Source: Actinomyces sp. ZJ308 | Lineage (GTDB): Bacteria; Actinomycetota; Actinomycetes; Actinomycetales; Actinomycetaceae | Assembly: GCF_011752065.1 (NCBI RefSeq) | Contig: NZ_JAAIJY010000004.1 | Coordinates: 124,001 to 188,000, forward strand | Direction: 5' to 3' | Length of the DNA: 64,000 bases | Shown here: piece by piece, positions 17,093 to 25,737 of the stretch | How the letters are laid out: every line of letters begins with the position of its first letter | Position numbering within the stretch: position 1 is the first letter of the stretch | Notes under the pieces: model-generated | What the model saw: the letters and a program-made list of their open reading frames with translations, nothing else | What the model was told of the DNA's origin: nothing | Databases searched by the model: none | Program-made: the position numbers and the translations under genes

Positions 17093-18055
17093 ATGGACAG
17101 GCACTCCTCCATTCGCGAGGGACACGGCCAGACGTGGGCGAAGGCCATTCTTCTGGGTGAGCACTCCGTGGTCTACGGGCACCCCGCCGTCGCCGTACCG
17201 TTGCAGGACCTGCGGATGCGAGCCACGGCCAGCCCGGCCTCAGGGCCCTCCACGCTCAGCAGCCTGGACTACTCCGGGCCCCTGGAGCAGGCCGGGTCCC
17301 GGTTCGCCAGCGTGGCGCGAGCCTTCGAGGTGGCCCGTGAGTTCTCCGGGAGCCTGGACCAGGCCTTCGAGATCACCACTGTCAGCGACTTCCCCCACGA
17401 GCGGGGACTCGGCTCGTCGGCAGCAGCGGCCGGGGCGATCATCCGCGCCGTCCTGGACGCCTGCGGGCGCCGGGCCAGCGCGGACGAGCTGTTCGCCCTG
17501 ACGCAGATGGCCGAGCAGATCGCCCATGGCAAGCCCTCGGGGCTCGACGCCGCCGCCACCTGCTCCCCGTGCCCCATCCGGTTCCAGGGCGGGCAGATGC
17601 GGCCCCTGAGTCAGCGTATCGAGGACGCCTCCCTCATCATCGCCGACTCCGGGGTCCACGGCTCCACCCGAGAGGCCGTCGGCGGCCTGCGCCGACGCTA
17701 CGAGAACGATCCCGACAACATCGGCCCGCGCATCAACCGCTTGGGAGCACTCACCCAGAACGCGATCACCGCCCTGGACCGGGCCGACGCCCCGGCCCTC
17801 GGGGCCGCCATGGACGAGGCGCACACGGTACTGGCCGAGCTCAGCCTGAGCCTGCCGATCCTCGATGACCTCACCGCGGCCGCCCGCAGCGCCGGCGCCC
17901 TGGGCGCCAAACTCACCGGTGGGGGGCTCGGCGGCTGCGTCATCGCCCTGGTGACCGGCGAGCCGGCCACGCGCCGGGTGCGCGCCGCCCTGGAGCAGGC
18001 CGGTGCGGCGGCGACGTGGCGCTACCGGATGCGTCTGAGCGAGGTGGACCAGTGA
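17093..18055 (+). CDS. mvk: Mevalonate kinase
   Basis: Phosphorylates mevalonate to 5-phosphomevalonate with ATP. The 320-residue GHMP kinase has motif 1 LLGEHSVVYGHPAVAVPL (residues 20-37), motif 2 ERGLGSSAAAAGAIIRAV near 103-120, with the conserved KPSGLDAA further on, and motif 3 KLTGGGLGGCVIAL near residue 273. AAGGAAG ends three bases before the ATG. It is the first of four overlapping genes. The next start codon overlaps its stop (GTGA). Confidence 0.95.
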   Translation: MDRHSSIREGHGQTWAKAILLGEHSVVYGHPAVAVPLQDLRMRATASPASGPSTLSSLDYSGPLEQAGSRFASVARAFEVAREFSGSLDQAFEITTVSDFPHERGLGSSAAAAGAIIRAVLDACGRRASADELFALTQMAEQIAHGKPSGLDAAATCSPCPIRFQGGQMRPLSQRIEDASLIIADSGVHGSTREAVGGLRRRYENDPDNIGPRINRLGALTQNAITALDRADAPALGAAMDEAHTVLAELSLSLPILDDLTAAARSAGALGAKLTGGGLGGCVIALVTGEPATRRVRAALEQAGAAATWRYRMRLSEVDQ

Positions 18056-19074
18056 GCCCCGTGCCTCCTGGAGCCGCCGACGCATCTCCAGCTGCCGCCC
18101 CGACCGCGACGGCCAGCGCGAACACCAACATCGCGCTCATCAAGTACTGGGGCAAGGCGGACGAGGCGCTGGCGATTCCCGCCACCTCGAGCCTGTCGCT
18201 CACCCTCGCAGGCACCCGGACGACGACGACGGTCTCCTTCGACGGCGCAGACGGTGACGCGGACTCGGTGACGATCAACGGATCCCGCCCCAGCGCGGCG
18301 GAGCTGGCGCGGGTGAGCCGGTTCCTCGACCTGGTGCGCACCCGCTCGGGGGTCACGGTGCCGGCGACCGTCAGCTCCCGGGCCTCGGTCCCGCTGGCGG
18401 CCGGGCTGGCGAGCTCGGCGGCGGGCTTCGCGGCGCTCGCCGCGGCGGCCTCCCGCGCCGCGGGCATGGACCTCGACGACCGCGCCCTCTCCCGGCTGGC
18501 CCGACGCGGGTCGGGCTCGGCCACGCGCTCCGTCTTCGGCGGGCTGGTGACCTGGCACGCCGGCCACGACGACGCCTCCTGCTACGCCGAGCCGGTGGCC
18601 TGCGAGATGGACCTGGCGATGGTCGTCGTCGTGCTCTCGCAGCGCTACAAGCCCATCGGCTCGACCCGGGCCATGCGGGCCACCATGAGCACCTCGCCCC
18701 TCTTCCCGGCCTGGGTCGAGGCCAGCGGCAGGGACCTTCAGACAGCGCTGGACGCGGTGCGTGCGGGCGACCTGGAGCGCCTCGGGGAGGTGGTCGAGGG
18801 CAACGCCCTGGGCATGCACGCCACGATGATCGCGGCCCGCCCGGGCATCGTCTACTGGCTGCCGCAGACCGTGGCGGCGCTGCACGCGATCCGCGCCATG
18901 CGCGAGGATGGTCTTCCCGTCTGGGCGACGATCGATGCCGGTCCCAACGTCAAGGTGCTCACTGAGGGCGCCCGTGCCGAGGAGGTCGCCGCCGCGCTGC
19001 GGGACCGTCTGCCCGGCACCGCCGTCTCAGTGAGGCGCCCCGGTGGCGGGGTGCGGATCGAGGAGGGCCCATGA
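18052..19074 (+). CDS. mvaD: Diphosphomevalonate decarboxylase
   Basis: Converts 5-diphosphomevalonate to isopentenyl diphosphate with ATP. The 340-residue protein starts at a GTG overlapping the mevalonate kinase stop. After a Pro/Ala-rich N-terminus come the family signatures ANTNIALIKYWGKAD, SSLSLTL, PLAAGLASSAAGFAALA (ATP-binding loop), RRGSGSATRSVFGG, and TIDAGPNVKVL, which holds the catalytic Asp. The phosphomevalonate kinase start overlaps its stop (ATGA). Confidence 0.95.
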   Translation: MSPVPPGAADASPAAAPTATASANTNIALIKYWGKADEALAIPATSSLSLTLAGTRTTTTVSFDGADGDADSVTINGSRPSAAELARVSRFLDLVRTRSGVTVPATVSSRASVPLAAGLASSAAGFAALAAAASRAAGMDLDDRALSRLARRGSGSATRSVFGGLVTWHAGHDDASCYAEPVACEMDLAMVVVVLSQRYKPIGSTRAMRATMSTSPLFPAWVEASGRDLQTALDAVRAGDLERLGEVVEGNALGMHATMIAARPGIVYWLPQTVAALHAIRAMREDGLPVWATIDAGPNVKVLTEGARAEEVAAALRDRLPGTAVSVRRPGGGVRIEEGP

Positions 19075-20282
19075 CCTCGCGCGCCGACAGCGTGGTGCAC
19101 GGTGCAGGGCACGACGTGGTGCGCAGGGCGCCCGGCAAGCTCTACATCGCCGGGGAGTACGCCGTCGTCGAGCCCGGTCACCGGGCGGTCCTGGTCGCCG
19201 TGGACCGTTTCATCACCGTGCACGCCGCAGTCTCCTCCACACCCTCCTCCACGGGCCCCTCCCCCGCCGACGGGCGCACGGGCACGATCCGCTCACAGCT
19301 CTACGCCACCGGCCTCCGACCCTGGCGCCGCCGCCCACAGGACGGTCTGGCCGAGGCGGTATCAGGGGATGACGACTACGTGATCTCAGCGATCCGCGTC
19401 GTCGAGGCGCTGGTTTCTGAAGCGGGCGGCCGGCTGCGACCCTTCGACCTGGATGTCTCCAGCGAGCTGGACGAGGCCGATGGGCGCAAGCTGGGCCTGG
19501 GCTCGTCGTCGGCGGTGACGGTGGCGACGGTGCGCGCTGTCGCTGGTCTCTACGGGCTGCCGGTTGATGACCTGGGCGTCTACAAGCTGGCGATGCTGGC
19601 CAGTGACGCGATCCAGCCGATCGGCTCGGGGGGCGACATTGCGGCCAGTGCCGTCACCGGCTGGGTGGCCTACACCTCCCCCGACCGCACCTGGCTGCGC
19701 GAGGCCCGCAGGCGTGCGGAGGCCGCCGGCTCCCTGAGCGACCTGGTGGAGGCCGACTGGCCCGGTCTGAGCGTCCGCCGTCTGGCGGCCCCCTCCGTGC
19801 GGCTTCAGGTGGGCTGGACCGGGACTCCCGCCTCCACCCCGGCTCTGGTGTCCGGCGTCCAGGCGGGCGCTCACGGGGCCGACGACGCCTACGCCGTCTT
19901 CCTGCGGGACAGCCAGGACTGCCTGGGCTCCCTCACCACGGCGATCGAGGACGACGACGTCGCCCGGATCATGCGCCAGGTGACGCGGAACCGGGAGCTT
20001 CTGGGGCGGCTCAGCCGGATCAGTGGCCGGGTCATCGAGACCCCCGCCCTGACGCGGCTGGTCGAGATCGCGCGCGAGTACGGGGCGGCGGCCAAGAGCT
20101 CGGGGGCCGGCGGTGGGGACTGCGGGATCGCCCTGTGCCCACCGGCCACCGACCTTGCCGCTCTGCGCAGTGCCTGGGAGTCCGCCGGCATCCGTCCCCT
20201 GGACCTGGCGGTCCACACCCACGACTCCTCCACGGCCCCCACGGACACTCCTCCTGACGCCCCCGCTAAGGTCTCCTCATGA
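19071..20282 (+). CDS. mvaK2: Phosphomevalonate kinase (GHMP type)
   Basis: Phosphorylates 5-phosphomevalonate to the diphosphate. The 403 residues show GHMP motifs RAPGKLYIAGEYAVVEPGH near the N-terminus, KLGLGSSSAVTVATVRAV near residue 142 and KSSGAGGGDCGIAL near residue 345. IQPIGSGGDIAAS is the family segment between them. This is the bacterial GHMP form, not the animal-type enzyme. Start and stop each overlap the neighbouring cassette genes by four bases. Confidence 0.93.
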   Translation: MTSRADSVVHGAGHDVVRRAPGKLYIAGEYAVVEPGHRAVLVAVDRFITVHAAVSSTPSSTGPSPADGRTGTIRSQLYATGLRPWRRRPQDGLAEAVSGDDDYVISAIRVVEALVSEAGGRLRPFDLDVSSELDEADGRKLGLGSSSAVTVATVRAVAGLYGLPVDDLGVYKLAMLASDAIQPIGSGGDIAASAVTGWVAYTSPDRTWLREARRRAEAAGSLSDLVEADWPGLSVRRLAAPSVRLQVGWTGTPASTPALVSGVQAGAHGADDAYAVFLRDSQDCLGSLTTAIEDDDVARIMRQVTRNRELLGRLSRISGRVIETPALTRLVEIAREYGAAAKSSGAGGGDCGIALCPPATDLAALRSAWESAGIRPLDLAVHTHDSSTAPTDTPPDAPAKVSS

Positions 20283-21400
20283 GCCACGAGCCCACGGCCG
20301 CGCAGCGGGCCTCCCGTAAGGACGAGCACCTGGAGCTGGCGATGCGCCTGCACGACCAGGACCGTGCGGGCGCCTTCGACGACGTCTCCTTCGTCCATCA
20401 CAGCCTGCCGGGCGTCAGTGCCGAGCAGGTCGACATCGGCACCACCGTCCTGGGCTCGCGCTGGGAGGCCCCCTTCTACATCAACGCCATGACCGGCGGA
20501 ACGCAGGCGACGGCGGCGATCAACGCCGACCTGGCCGAGGCGGCCGCCGACGCCGGTGTCGCAATCGCCTGCGGCTCCCAGCACGTGGCCCTGCGCGACC
20601 CCGAGCGGGCCGACGGCTTCCGGGTCATTCGCCGGCGGGCCCCGGGCGCCTTCGTCCTGGCCAACGTCGGGCCCACGGTCAGCCCCCAGGAGGCGGTGCG
20701 GGCCGTGGAGATGCTGGAGGCCAACGCCCTGCAGATCCACCTCAATGCGGCCCAGGAGCTGGTCATGCCCGAGGGCGACCGAGACTTCACGGACTGGAGT
20801 GAGGCGATCTCCGCCATCGCTGCGGCCGTCCCCGTCCCGGTGGTGGTCAAGGAGGTGGGCTTCGGGCTCTCACGCCGGACGATCGAGGCTCTTGCGCCCT
20901 CCGGTATCACGGCCGTCGACGTGGCCGGCTCCGGCGGGACGGACTTCATCGCCATTGAGAACGAGAGGCGAGCGCGGCGAGACCTGTCCTACCTCATCGG
21001 CTGGGGGCAGCCGACGGCACTGTGCCTGCTGGAGTCGCTGGCGGGCCCGGAGCCGGTAGGCCTGCCGGTGCTGGCCTCCGGCGGAGTGCGCAATCCGCTC
21101 GACGTCGTCCGGTCACTGGCCCTGGGGGCCTGCGCCGTCGGCGCCTCCGGGCACGTGCTGCGCACCCTGGTCAAGGAGGGCCCCGAGGCGCTGCGACGCG
21201 AGCTGCACACGTGGAGCGACCACGTGCGCACGCTCATGACCCTGCTGGGGGCGGCCGATGTGCCGCAGCTGCGCCGCACCGACGTGCTGGTCACCGGACG
21301 CACCGCCGAGCAGGCGCGTCTGCTCGGCGTCGACCTGGAGCGGCTCGCGCACCGCAGCGAGTTCCCGCCGTCCACGGACGGTCCGGTCAAGGGGGATTGA
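20279..21400 (+). CDS. fni: Type 2 isopentenyl-diphosphate isomerase (FMN-dependent)
   Basis: Interconverts IPP and DMAPP using reduced FMN and NAD(P)H. The 373-residue TIM-barrel protein has ASRKDEHLELA near residue 10, PFYINAMTGGT, CGSQHVALRDP, LANVGP, LQIHLNAAQELVMPEGDRDF (substrate and Mg contacts), VVVKEVGFGLSR, DVAGSGGTDFIAIE and the FMN-phosphate segments PVLASGGVRNPLDV and GACAVGASGHVLR. It is the last gene of the cassette. HMG-CoA synthase and reductase genes, which follow in the Streptomyces mevalonate cluster, are absent here. Confidence 0.95.
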   Translation: MSHEPTAAQRASRKDEHLELAMRLHDQDRAGAFDDVSFVHHSLPGVSAEQVDIGTTVLGSRWEAPFYINAMTGGTQATAAINADLAEAAADAGVAIACGSQHVALRDPERADGFRVIRRRAPGAFVLANVGPTVSPQEAVRAVEMLEANALQIHLNAAQELVMPEGDRDFTDWSEAISAIAAAVPVPVVVKEVGFGLSRRTIEALAPSGITAVDVAGSGGTDFIAIENERRARRDLSYLIGWGQPTALCLLESLAGPEPVGLPVLASGGVRNPLDVVRSLALGACAVGASGHVLRTLVKEGPEALRRELHTWSDHVRTLMTLLGAADVPQLRRTDVLVTGRTAEQARLLGVDLERLAHRSEFPPSTDGPVKGD

Positions 21401-21560
21401 TCCCTCTGTCTCAGGACTCTCTCCGGTCCTTATGGTGTGGGTATCGGGAACCGAGGACGCCGCCACCGTCACCGACGTCCTGAACGCTCCCGAGGCCGGC
21501 TCAGCCGGCACCCGTCAGGACTCAGGACCTGAGTCTCGCGTAGCGCATCAGAACAGGCGT

Positions 21561-21591
21561 GCGGCGGAGGCCCGTCCCCGGCCTCCGCCGC
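21561..21591. terminator. Strong hairpin between convergent fni and tctA-like genes
   Basis: GCGGCGGAGGCC and GGCCTCCGCCGC form a perfect 12-bp stem with a 7-base loop, in the 209-base space between two convergent genes. There is no U-tract, as is common for actinobacterial terminators. A second perfect inverted repeat, GACTCAGG-A-CCTGAGTC, lies just before it at 21519-21535. Confidence 0.45.
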
Positions 21592-21609
21592 CTCCCGCTG
21601 CCGGTCCGC

Positions 21610-22986
21610 TCAGGCCAGGGCGGCCAGCGCCTTGACGATGCCGGGGGCGGCGTAGAGCGACATGAACTGAACGCCGTAGGAGACTCCCAGCCGGTTGAGC
21701 GACCCGCACACGACTCCCACGAGCAGGACCCCGAAGACGTTGGCCAGGCCCGCGTGCTGGTCGGCGTCGATATAGGCCAGGAGGAGCACGAAGGCGACGA
21801 ACAGCGCCAGCACCGCCTCGTGGGGGATCCGGCGCATGACGAAGTAGGTGATCTGCGAGGACCAGCGCACCGCGATGACGTACGTGATCGCGACCGCGAT
21901 GAGGGCCCCGAGGGACACGGTGACGATGAACCAGGGAAGGTTCAGCAGGTGGTGCAGGTTGCGCTCCTTGGTGTAGACGGAGCCCGCGTTGAACAGCGGC
22001 CCGGCGGGGCCGACGGACACCCCGGAGATCGGGACCCCGAGCGCCACCAGTGGGATGATGACGCCGGCCAGGTAGGTCGAGTGGGTCAGGGCGCTCATGA
22101 CCGTGACCGCGCGCTGGGCCCGGGGCACCCGGTCCTCGTTCTGGCGGGCCACGGAGGCCTCCCCCAGCAGAAAGGTCAGCCCCACCGGGCTGAGGATGAA
22201 CAACGGGGTGGAGGCGGCAGCCATGGCGGCGCTCCACCAGCCCTCGGACCTCGTGATGAGGCGCCCCGGCCACAGGGCCTGGCGACCGAAGCCGGAGCGC
22301 AGCAGCTCGGCCTTGGTGCGGTCCCCGTGCGGCAGCGCCTCACGACGCTTGGCGTTGAGCAGCTCGAGAAGGGTCAGCAGCATGGGCCCCACGGTGATCC
22401 CGAGGAAGAAGGAGGTGTTGACGCTGGCCTTCTCCGGAATAATGCCCGCACCCCGATAAAGCGCCGGCAGCGCCTGGAACAGCAGCGCCATGGGAATAAT
22501 CGACACCAGGGAGAGAATGCGGTTCTTCCCGAGCAGTGCCAGAACCACCGCACCTGCCGCCAGGACGATATCGGAGTTGGTCTTGATCCAGTCGGCCATG
22601 GGCAGCAGCAGGCCGGCAAGAAGGAAGCTCAGGGGAATGGAGATGAGGGTTCCGATGGCCGAGCCCACCGCCATCTTCCGGATGGTGTCGGAGGCCAGCC
22701 CCTTGTTGCGCAGGACCATGGCGTGATCCATGAGCGGAGCGGACATCACTCCGCCGGGAAGGCCCACCAGCGCCGTCGGGATCCCGTTCATGAGGTTGAG
22801 TGTCACGACCGCGGAGATGAAGAAGGCGAGCACCACGTGCGGTGGCGCTCCCGCCAGGATGATCGCCAGGGTGACGGGAGCCAGCACCCCGGTCTCATCG
22901 GTGCCGGGGATGAAACCGATGAAGGTGTACAGGACCACGGCGGCCAGGATGGCGGCCACCATCATGAGGAGAAGGCTCACGGTCAC
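21610..22986 (-). CDS. TctA-like membrane carrier (tripartite tricarboxylate transporter type)
   Basis: A 458-residue protein with about 11 transmembrane helices. The N-terminal GFIPGTDETGVLAPVTLAII and the later ALVGLPGGVMSAPLMDHAM occupy the places of the two conserved Gly/Pro loops of TctA permeases; VGPMLLTLLELLN is also family-like. It is shorter than usual (about 500). No substrate-binding TctC gene is nearby. The upstream partner is a 96-residue two-helix protein, with an ATGA overlap. The substrate is unknown. It sits between the mevalonate cassette and ispG, where other actinobacteria have no such gene, suggesting acquisition. Confidence 0.72.
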   Translation of the reverse strand: MTVSLLLMMVAAILAAVVLYTFIGFIPGTDETGVLAPVTLAIILAGAPPHVVLAFFISAVVTLNLMNGIPTALVGLPGGVMSAPLMDHAMVLRNKGLASDTIRKMAVGSAIGTLISIPLSFLLAGLLLPMADWIKTNSDIVLAAGAVVLALLGKNRILSLVSIIPMALLFQALPALYRGAGIIPEKASVNTSFFLGITVGPMLLTLLELLNAKRREALPHGDRTKAELLRSGFGRQALWPGRLITRSEGWWSAAMAAASTPLFILSPVGLTFLLGEASVARQNEDRVPRAQRAVTVMSALTHSTYLAGVIIPLVALGVPISGVSVGPAGPLFNAGSVYTKERNLHHLLNLPWFIVTVSLGALIAVAITYVIAVRWSSQITYFVMRRIPHEAVLALFVAFVLLLAYIDADQHAGLANVFGVLLVGVVCGSLNRLGVSYGVQFMSLYAAPGIVKALAALA

Positions 22987-23273
22987 TGGTCTCCCCCTTC
23001 ACTCCCGCCGATGCTCAGCTCATCGACAATGGTGACCTCGCGCTTAGGGGTCACCAGGAGGCAGCAGGCTATAAAACCGATCGTGGATGCCCCCAGTCCC
23101 CAGAACAGGGGCTTCCCCCCGAAGTAATCGGAGAAAAGCACCGCCGCAACGATACACGTCGCCGAAATCAGCAGACAGATAAGCAGATCTCTGGGTGAGA
23201 CGAGATCGTTCCAGACCTCAATATTATTCTGACGCTCCGTGTTCTCGGAGTCGACTTCGTCTGTACTGCGCAC
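22983..23273 (-). CDS. Small two-helix membrane protein, possible TctB equivalent
   Basis: A 96-residue protein with two hydrophobic segments (LLICLLISATCIVAAVLF and LFWGLGASTIGFIACCLLV) between polar ends. The carrier gene start overlaps its stop (ATGA), so the two probably act together. TctB proteins usually have four helices and about 150 residues, so this would be a half-size partner if it is one. The start is a GTG with no clear ribosome site. Local sequence is richer in A and T than neighbouring genes, consistent with transfer. Confidence 0.6.
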   Translation of the reverse strand: MRSTDEVDSENTERQNNIEVWNDLVSPRDLLICLLISATCIVAAVLFSDYFGGKPLFWGLGASTIGFIACCLLVTPKREVTIVDELSIGGSEGGDQ

Positions 23274-23388
23274 GGTTGGTGATCGTAGGCCAGTTGCCCG
23301 AGGCGCTCCATATGTTGTTCACCATGGATTTGAAGGCGCCGCGTAACAAAACGATATCGCCCGCCTGAGCGCCCTGACGGGAGGACGT

Positions 23389-24378
23389 TTACAGGAGCAC
23401 GGTGGCGAACAGTCCCACCTGCTCGAATCCCAGGGACCGGTAGAGCGCCAGGGCCGGGGCGTTGTAGTCGTTGACGTAGAGGCTCACAACGCCGTCGGCC
23501 CCGACATGGTCCCGGCGCACGGCGTCCACCACACCGGCCAGAGCCGCCGCCCCGACTCCTCGCCCGCGCAGGTCGGGGCGCGTCCACACGCCGGTCAGCT
23601 GGGCGACGCCGCCCGTCGGGGAGCGCCACAGGGCGCCGACGTCGGCCTTGAAGGCCACGGCCCGGGGCGAGCCGGGGCGGACCGGGTGACCGGCGCCGTC
23701 GTCGAGGACGATGTAGCTGCGTCCCTGCTCGATGAGCCAGCTGACGTGACGGGTGTAGCCGGGCCCCTCGGCGGTGGGGTCATAGCCGAGCTCACCGCTG
23801 AACATGTCCACCGAGGCGGGCAGCACCAGCTCGGTCTCCTCCGGTCGGGCGCGGCGGACCGACTGTCCCACCCAGGACAGGGAGGCACGACGACGCAGGT
23901 GCGCGTCGGCCAGTCCTCCACTCCTGCGGGGTGCGGCGAGGACCGGCTGCCTCCAGCGCTCCTGGCGGGCGCGCGCGCCCTGCTCGCTGAGTCCGTCCCA
24001 GACCGCGGCGACGTCTCGGGCGGGCCCTGAGACCGAGCCGCGCCTCGACAGGCGTGGCCGGGCGTGCTCGGCCAGCGCCCAGATCTCACCGGGGTCCGCG
24101 GCTCGCAGACCGTGCTCCGGGCGCCCGGCCAGGCCGAAGGGCATGAGGGACCCGACCGACCAGGCCGCTGCGACGGGGCGGGCCAGGCCTCCCAGGGCGA
24201 CGACGTCGCCGCGTCCCCAGCGGGTCCAGCGCTGCATCTGCTGGACCAGGCTCACGGCACTGACCGGGTCGAGGGCGCACAGCGCCATGACCCCCGACAC
24301 CTTGTCGGAGGGGACCGGCGTCAGACGGTCGGCGCCGCGCTGAGCGCGCCCGTGATCGCGGTGCTGAAGGAAGCTCAT
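23389..24378 (-). CDS. GNAT acetyltransferase with N-terminal DUF4081-type domain
   Basis: A 329-residue protein. The C-terminal third is a GNAT fold: AQLTGVWTRPDLRGRGVGAAALAGVVDAV contains the acetyl-CoA loop R-G-R-G-V-G, followed by VSLYVNDYNAPALALYRSLGFEQVG. The N-terminal part (LDPVSAVSLVQQMQRW and following) resembles DUF4081. A DUF4081-GNAT gene lies next to ispG-rseP-dxr in mycobacteria, matching this position. ATG at 24378 was chosen because it gives the expected N-terminus; the frame continues upstream into ispG without conserved features. The substrate is unknown. Confidence 0.85.
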   Translation of the reverse strand: MSFLQHRDHGRAQRGADRLTPVPSDKVSGVMALCALDPVSAVSLVQQMQRWTRWGRGDVVALGGLARPVAAAWSVGSLMPFGLAGRPEHGLRAADPGEIWALAEHARPRLSRRGSVSGPARDVAAVWDGLSEQGARARQERWRQPVLAAPRRSGGLADAHLRRRASLSWVGQSVRRARPEETELVLPASVDMFSGELGYDPTAEGPGYTRHVSWLIEQGRSYIVLDDGAGHPVRPGSPRAVAFKADVGALWRSPTGGVAQLTGVWTRPDLRGRGVGAAALAGVVDAVRRDHVGADGVVSLYVNDYNAPALALYRSLGFEQVGLFATVLL

Positions 24379-24427
24379 GCCTGATAGGCCCGGGAGGGCG
24401 CCTGGCGCGCCCCGCCCTCGACGGCCC

Positions 24428-25609
24428 TCAGCCGGCGGCCGAGACCATGGGGCTGGTGCCGGCCAGGGCCTCCTCGCCGAGCTCCTCGGCCATCTCTGCG
24501 GCCATGACCTCGGCGTGCTTGAGGAGGGTCTCGACGACCTGGTCCTCGGGGACGGTCTCGACGACCTTGCCGCGCACGAAGATCTGTCCCTTGCCGTTGC
24601 CCGAGGCGCAGCCCAGGTCGGCCTCGCGGGCCTCACCGGGACCGTTGACGACGCAGCCCATGACGGCCACGCGCAGCGGCGCGGTGACCTTCTTGAGCCC
24701 GGCCTCCACCTCCTCGGCCAGGGTCCACACGTCCACCTGGGCCCGACCGCAGGAGGGGCAGGAGACGATCTCGAGCTGGCGCTCGCGCAGGCCCATGAAC
24801 TCCAGGAGCTTGGTGCCCACCTTGACCTCCTCGACCGGGGGCGCGGACAGGGAGACGCGGATGGTGTCGCCGATCCCCTCGGAGAGCAGTGTGCCGAAGG
24901 CGGCGCAGGACTTGATGGTGCCCTGGAAGGCGGGACCGGCCTCGGTCACCCCCAGGTGGAGGGGCCACCGGCCGGCCTCCGACAGGAGCCGGTAGGCCTG
25001 CACCATGGTGACGACGTCGTGGTGCTTGACGGAGATCTTGAAGTCGTGGAAGTCGTTCTCCTCGAACAGCCCGGCCTCCCAGGTGGCCGACTCCACGAGG
25101 GCCTCGGGGGTGGCCTTGCCGTACTTCTTGAGCAGGCGCTTGTCGAGGCTTCCGGCGTTGACGCCGATGCGCAGGGAGACACCGGCGTCGGACGCGGCCT
25201 TGCAGATGTCGGCGACCTGGTCGTCGAACTTGCGGATGTTGCCGGGGTTGACGCGCACCGCACCGCAGCCGGCCTCAATGGCGGCGAAGACGTACTTGGG
25301 GTTGAAGTGGATGTCCGCGATGACGGGGATGCGCGACTGCCTGGCGATGATCGGCAGCGCCTCGGCGTCCTTGTCCGTGGGGCAGGCCACCCGGACGATG
25401 TCGCAGCCCGAGGCCGTCAGCTCGGCGATCTGCTGGAGCGTGGCGCCGATGTCGTGGGTCTTCGTGGTGGTCATCGACTGCACGGTGATGGGGGCGTCTC
25501 CACCGACGTTGAGGCTGCCGACCTTGATCTTGCGGGTCGGTCGGCGCGGTGCCAGGACCGGGGCCTGGGCACGCATCGTGGGGATACCAAGAGCGATCGC
25601 TTCAGTCAC
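24428..25609 (-). CDS. ispG: 4-hydroxy-3-methylbut-2-enyl-diphosphate synthase IspG (GcpE)
   Basis: Penultimate enzyme of the MEP isoprenoid pathway; an iron-sulfur enzyme acting on methylerythritol cyclodiphosphate. The 393 residues show [49 protein letters not shown] and, near the C-terminus, the cluster ligands in [11 protein letters not shown] and [11 protein letters not shown]. The start is a GTG without a ribosome site; a -10-like CATACT lies six bases upstream, so the mRNA may be leaderless. It follows rseP and dxr on the same strand. It coexists here with a lower mevalonate cassette. Confidence 0.96.
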   Translation of the reverse strand: MTEAIALGIPTMRAQAPVLAPRRPTRKIKVGSLNVGGDAPITVQSMTTTKTHDIGATLQQIAELTASGCDIVRVACPTDKDAEALPIIARQSRIPVIADIHFNPKYVFAAIEAGCGAVRVNPGNIRKFDDQVADICKAASDAGVSLRIGVNAGSLDKRLLKKYGKATPEALVESATWEAGLFEENDFHDFKISVKHHDVVTMVQAYRLLSEAGRWPLHLGVTEAGPAFQGTIKSCAAFGTLLSEGIGDTIRVSLSAPPVEEVKVGTKLLEFMGLRERQLEIVSCPSCGRAQVDVWTLAEEVEAGLKKVTAPLRVAVMGCVVNGPGEAREADLGCASGNGKGQIFVRGKVVETVPEDQVVETLLKHAEVMAAEMAEELGEEALAGTSPMVSAAG

Positions 25610-25737
25610 CCGACCAGTATGTCACCCGGCCCGCCCGGCCCTGTACCGCAGGCGTGTGGCATCGCTCCCGCCGGCACCGGGTCACCCGGCTGGCTGCCCG
25701 GCCCGTCACCCGACCAGCTGCCCGGCCATCGCGGTCC

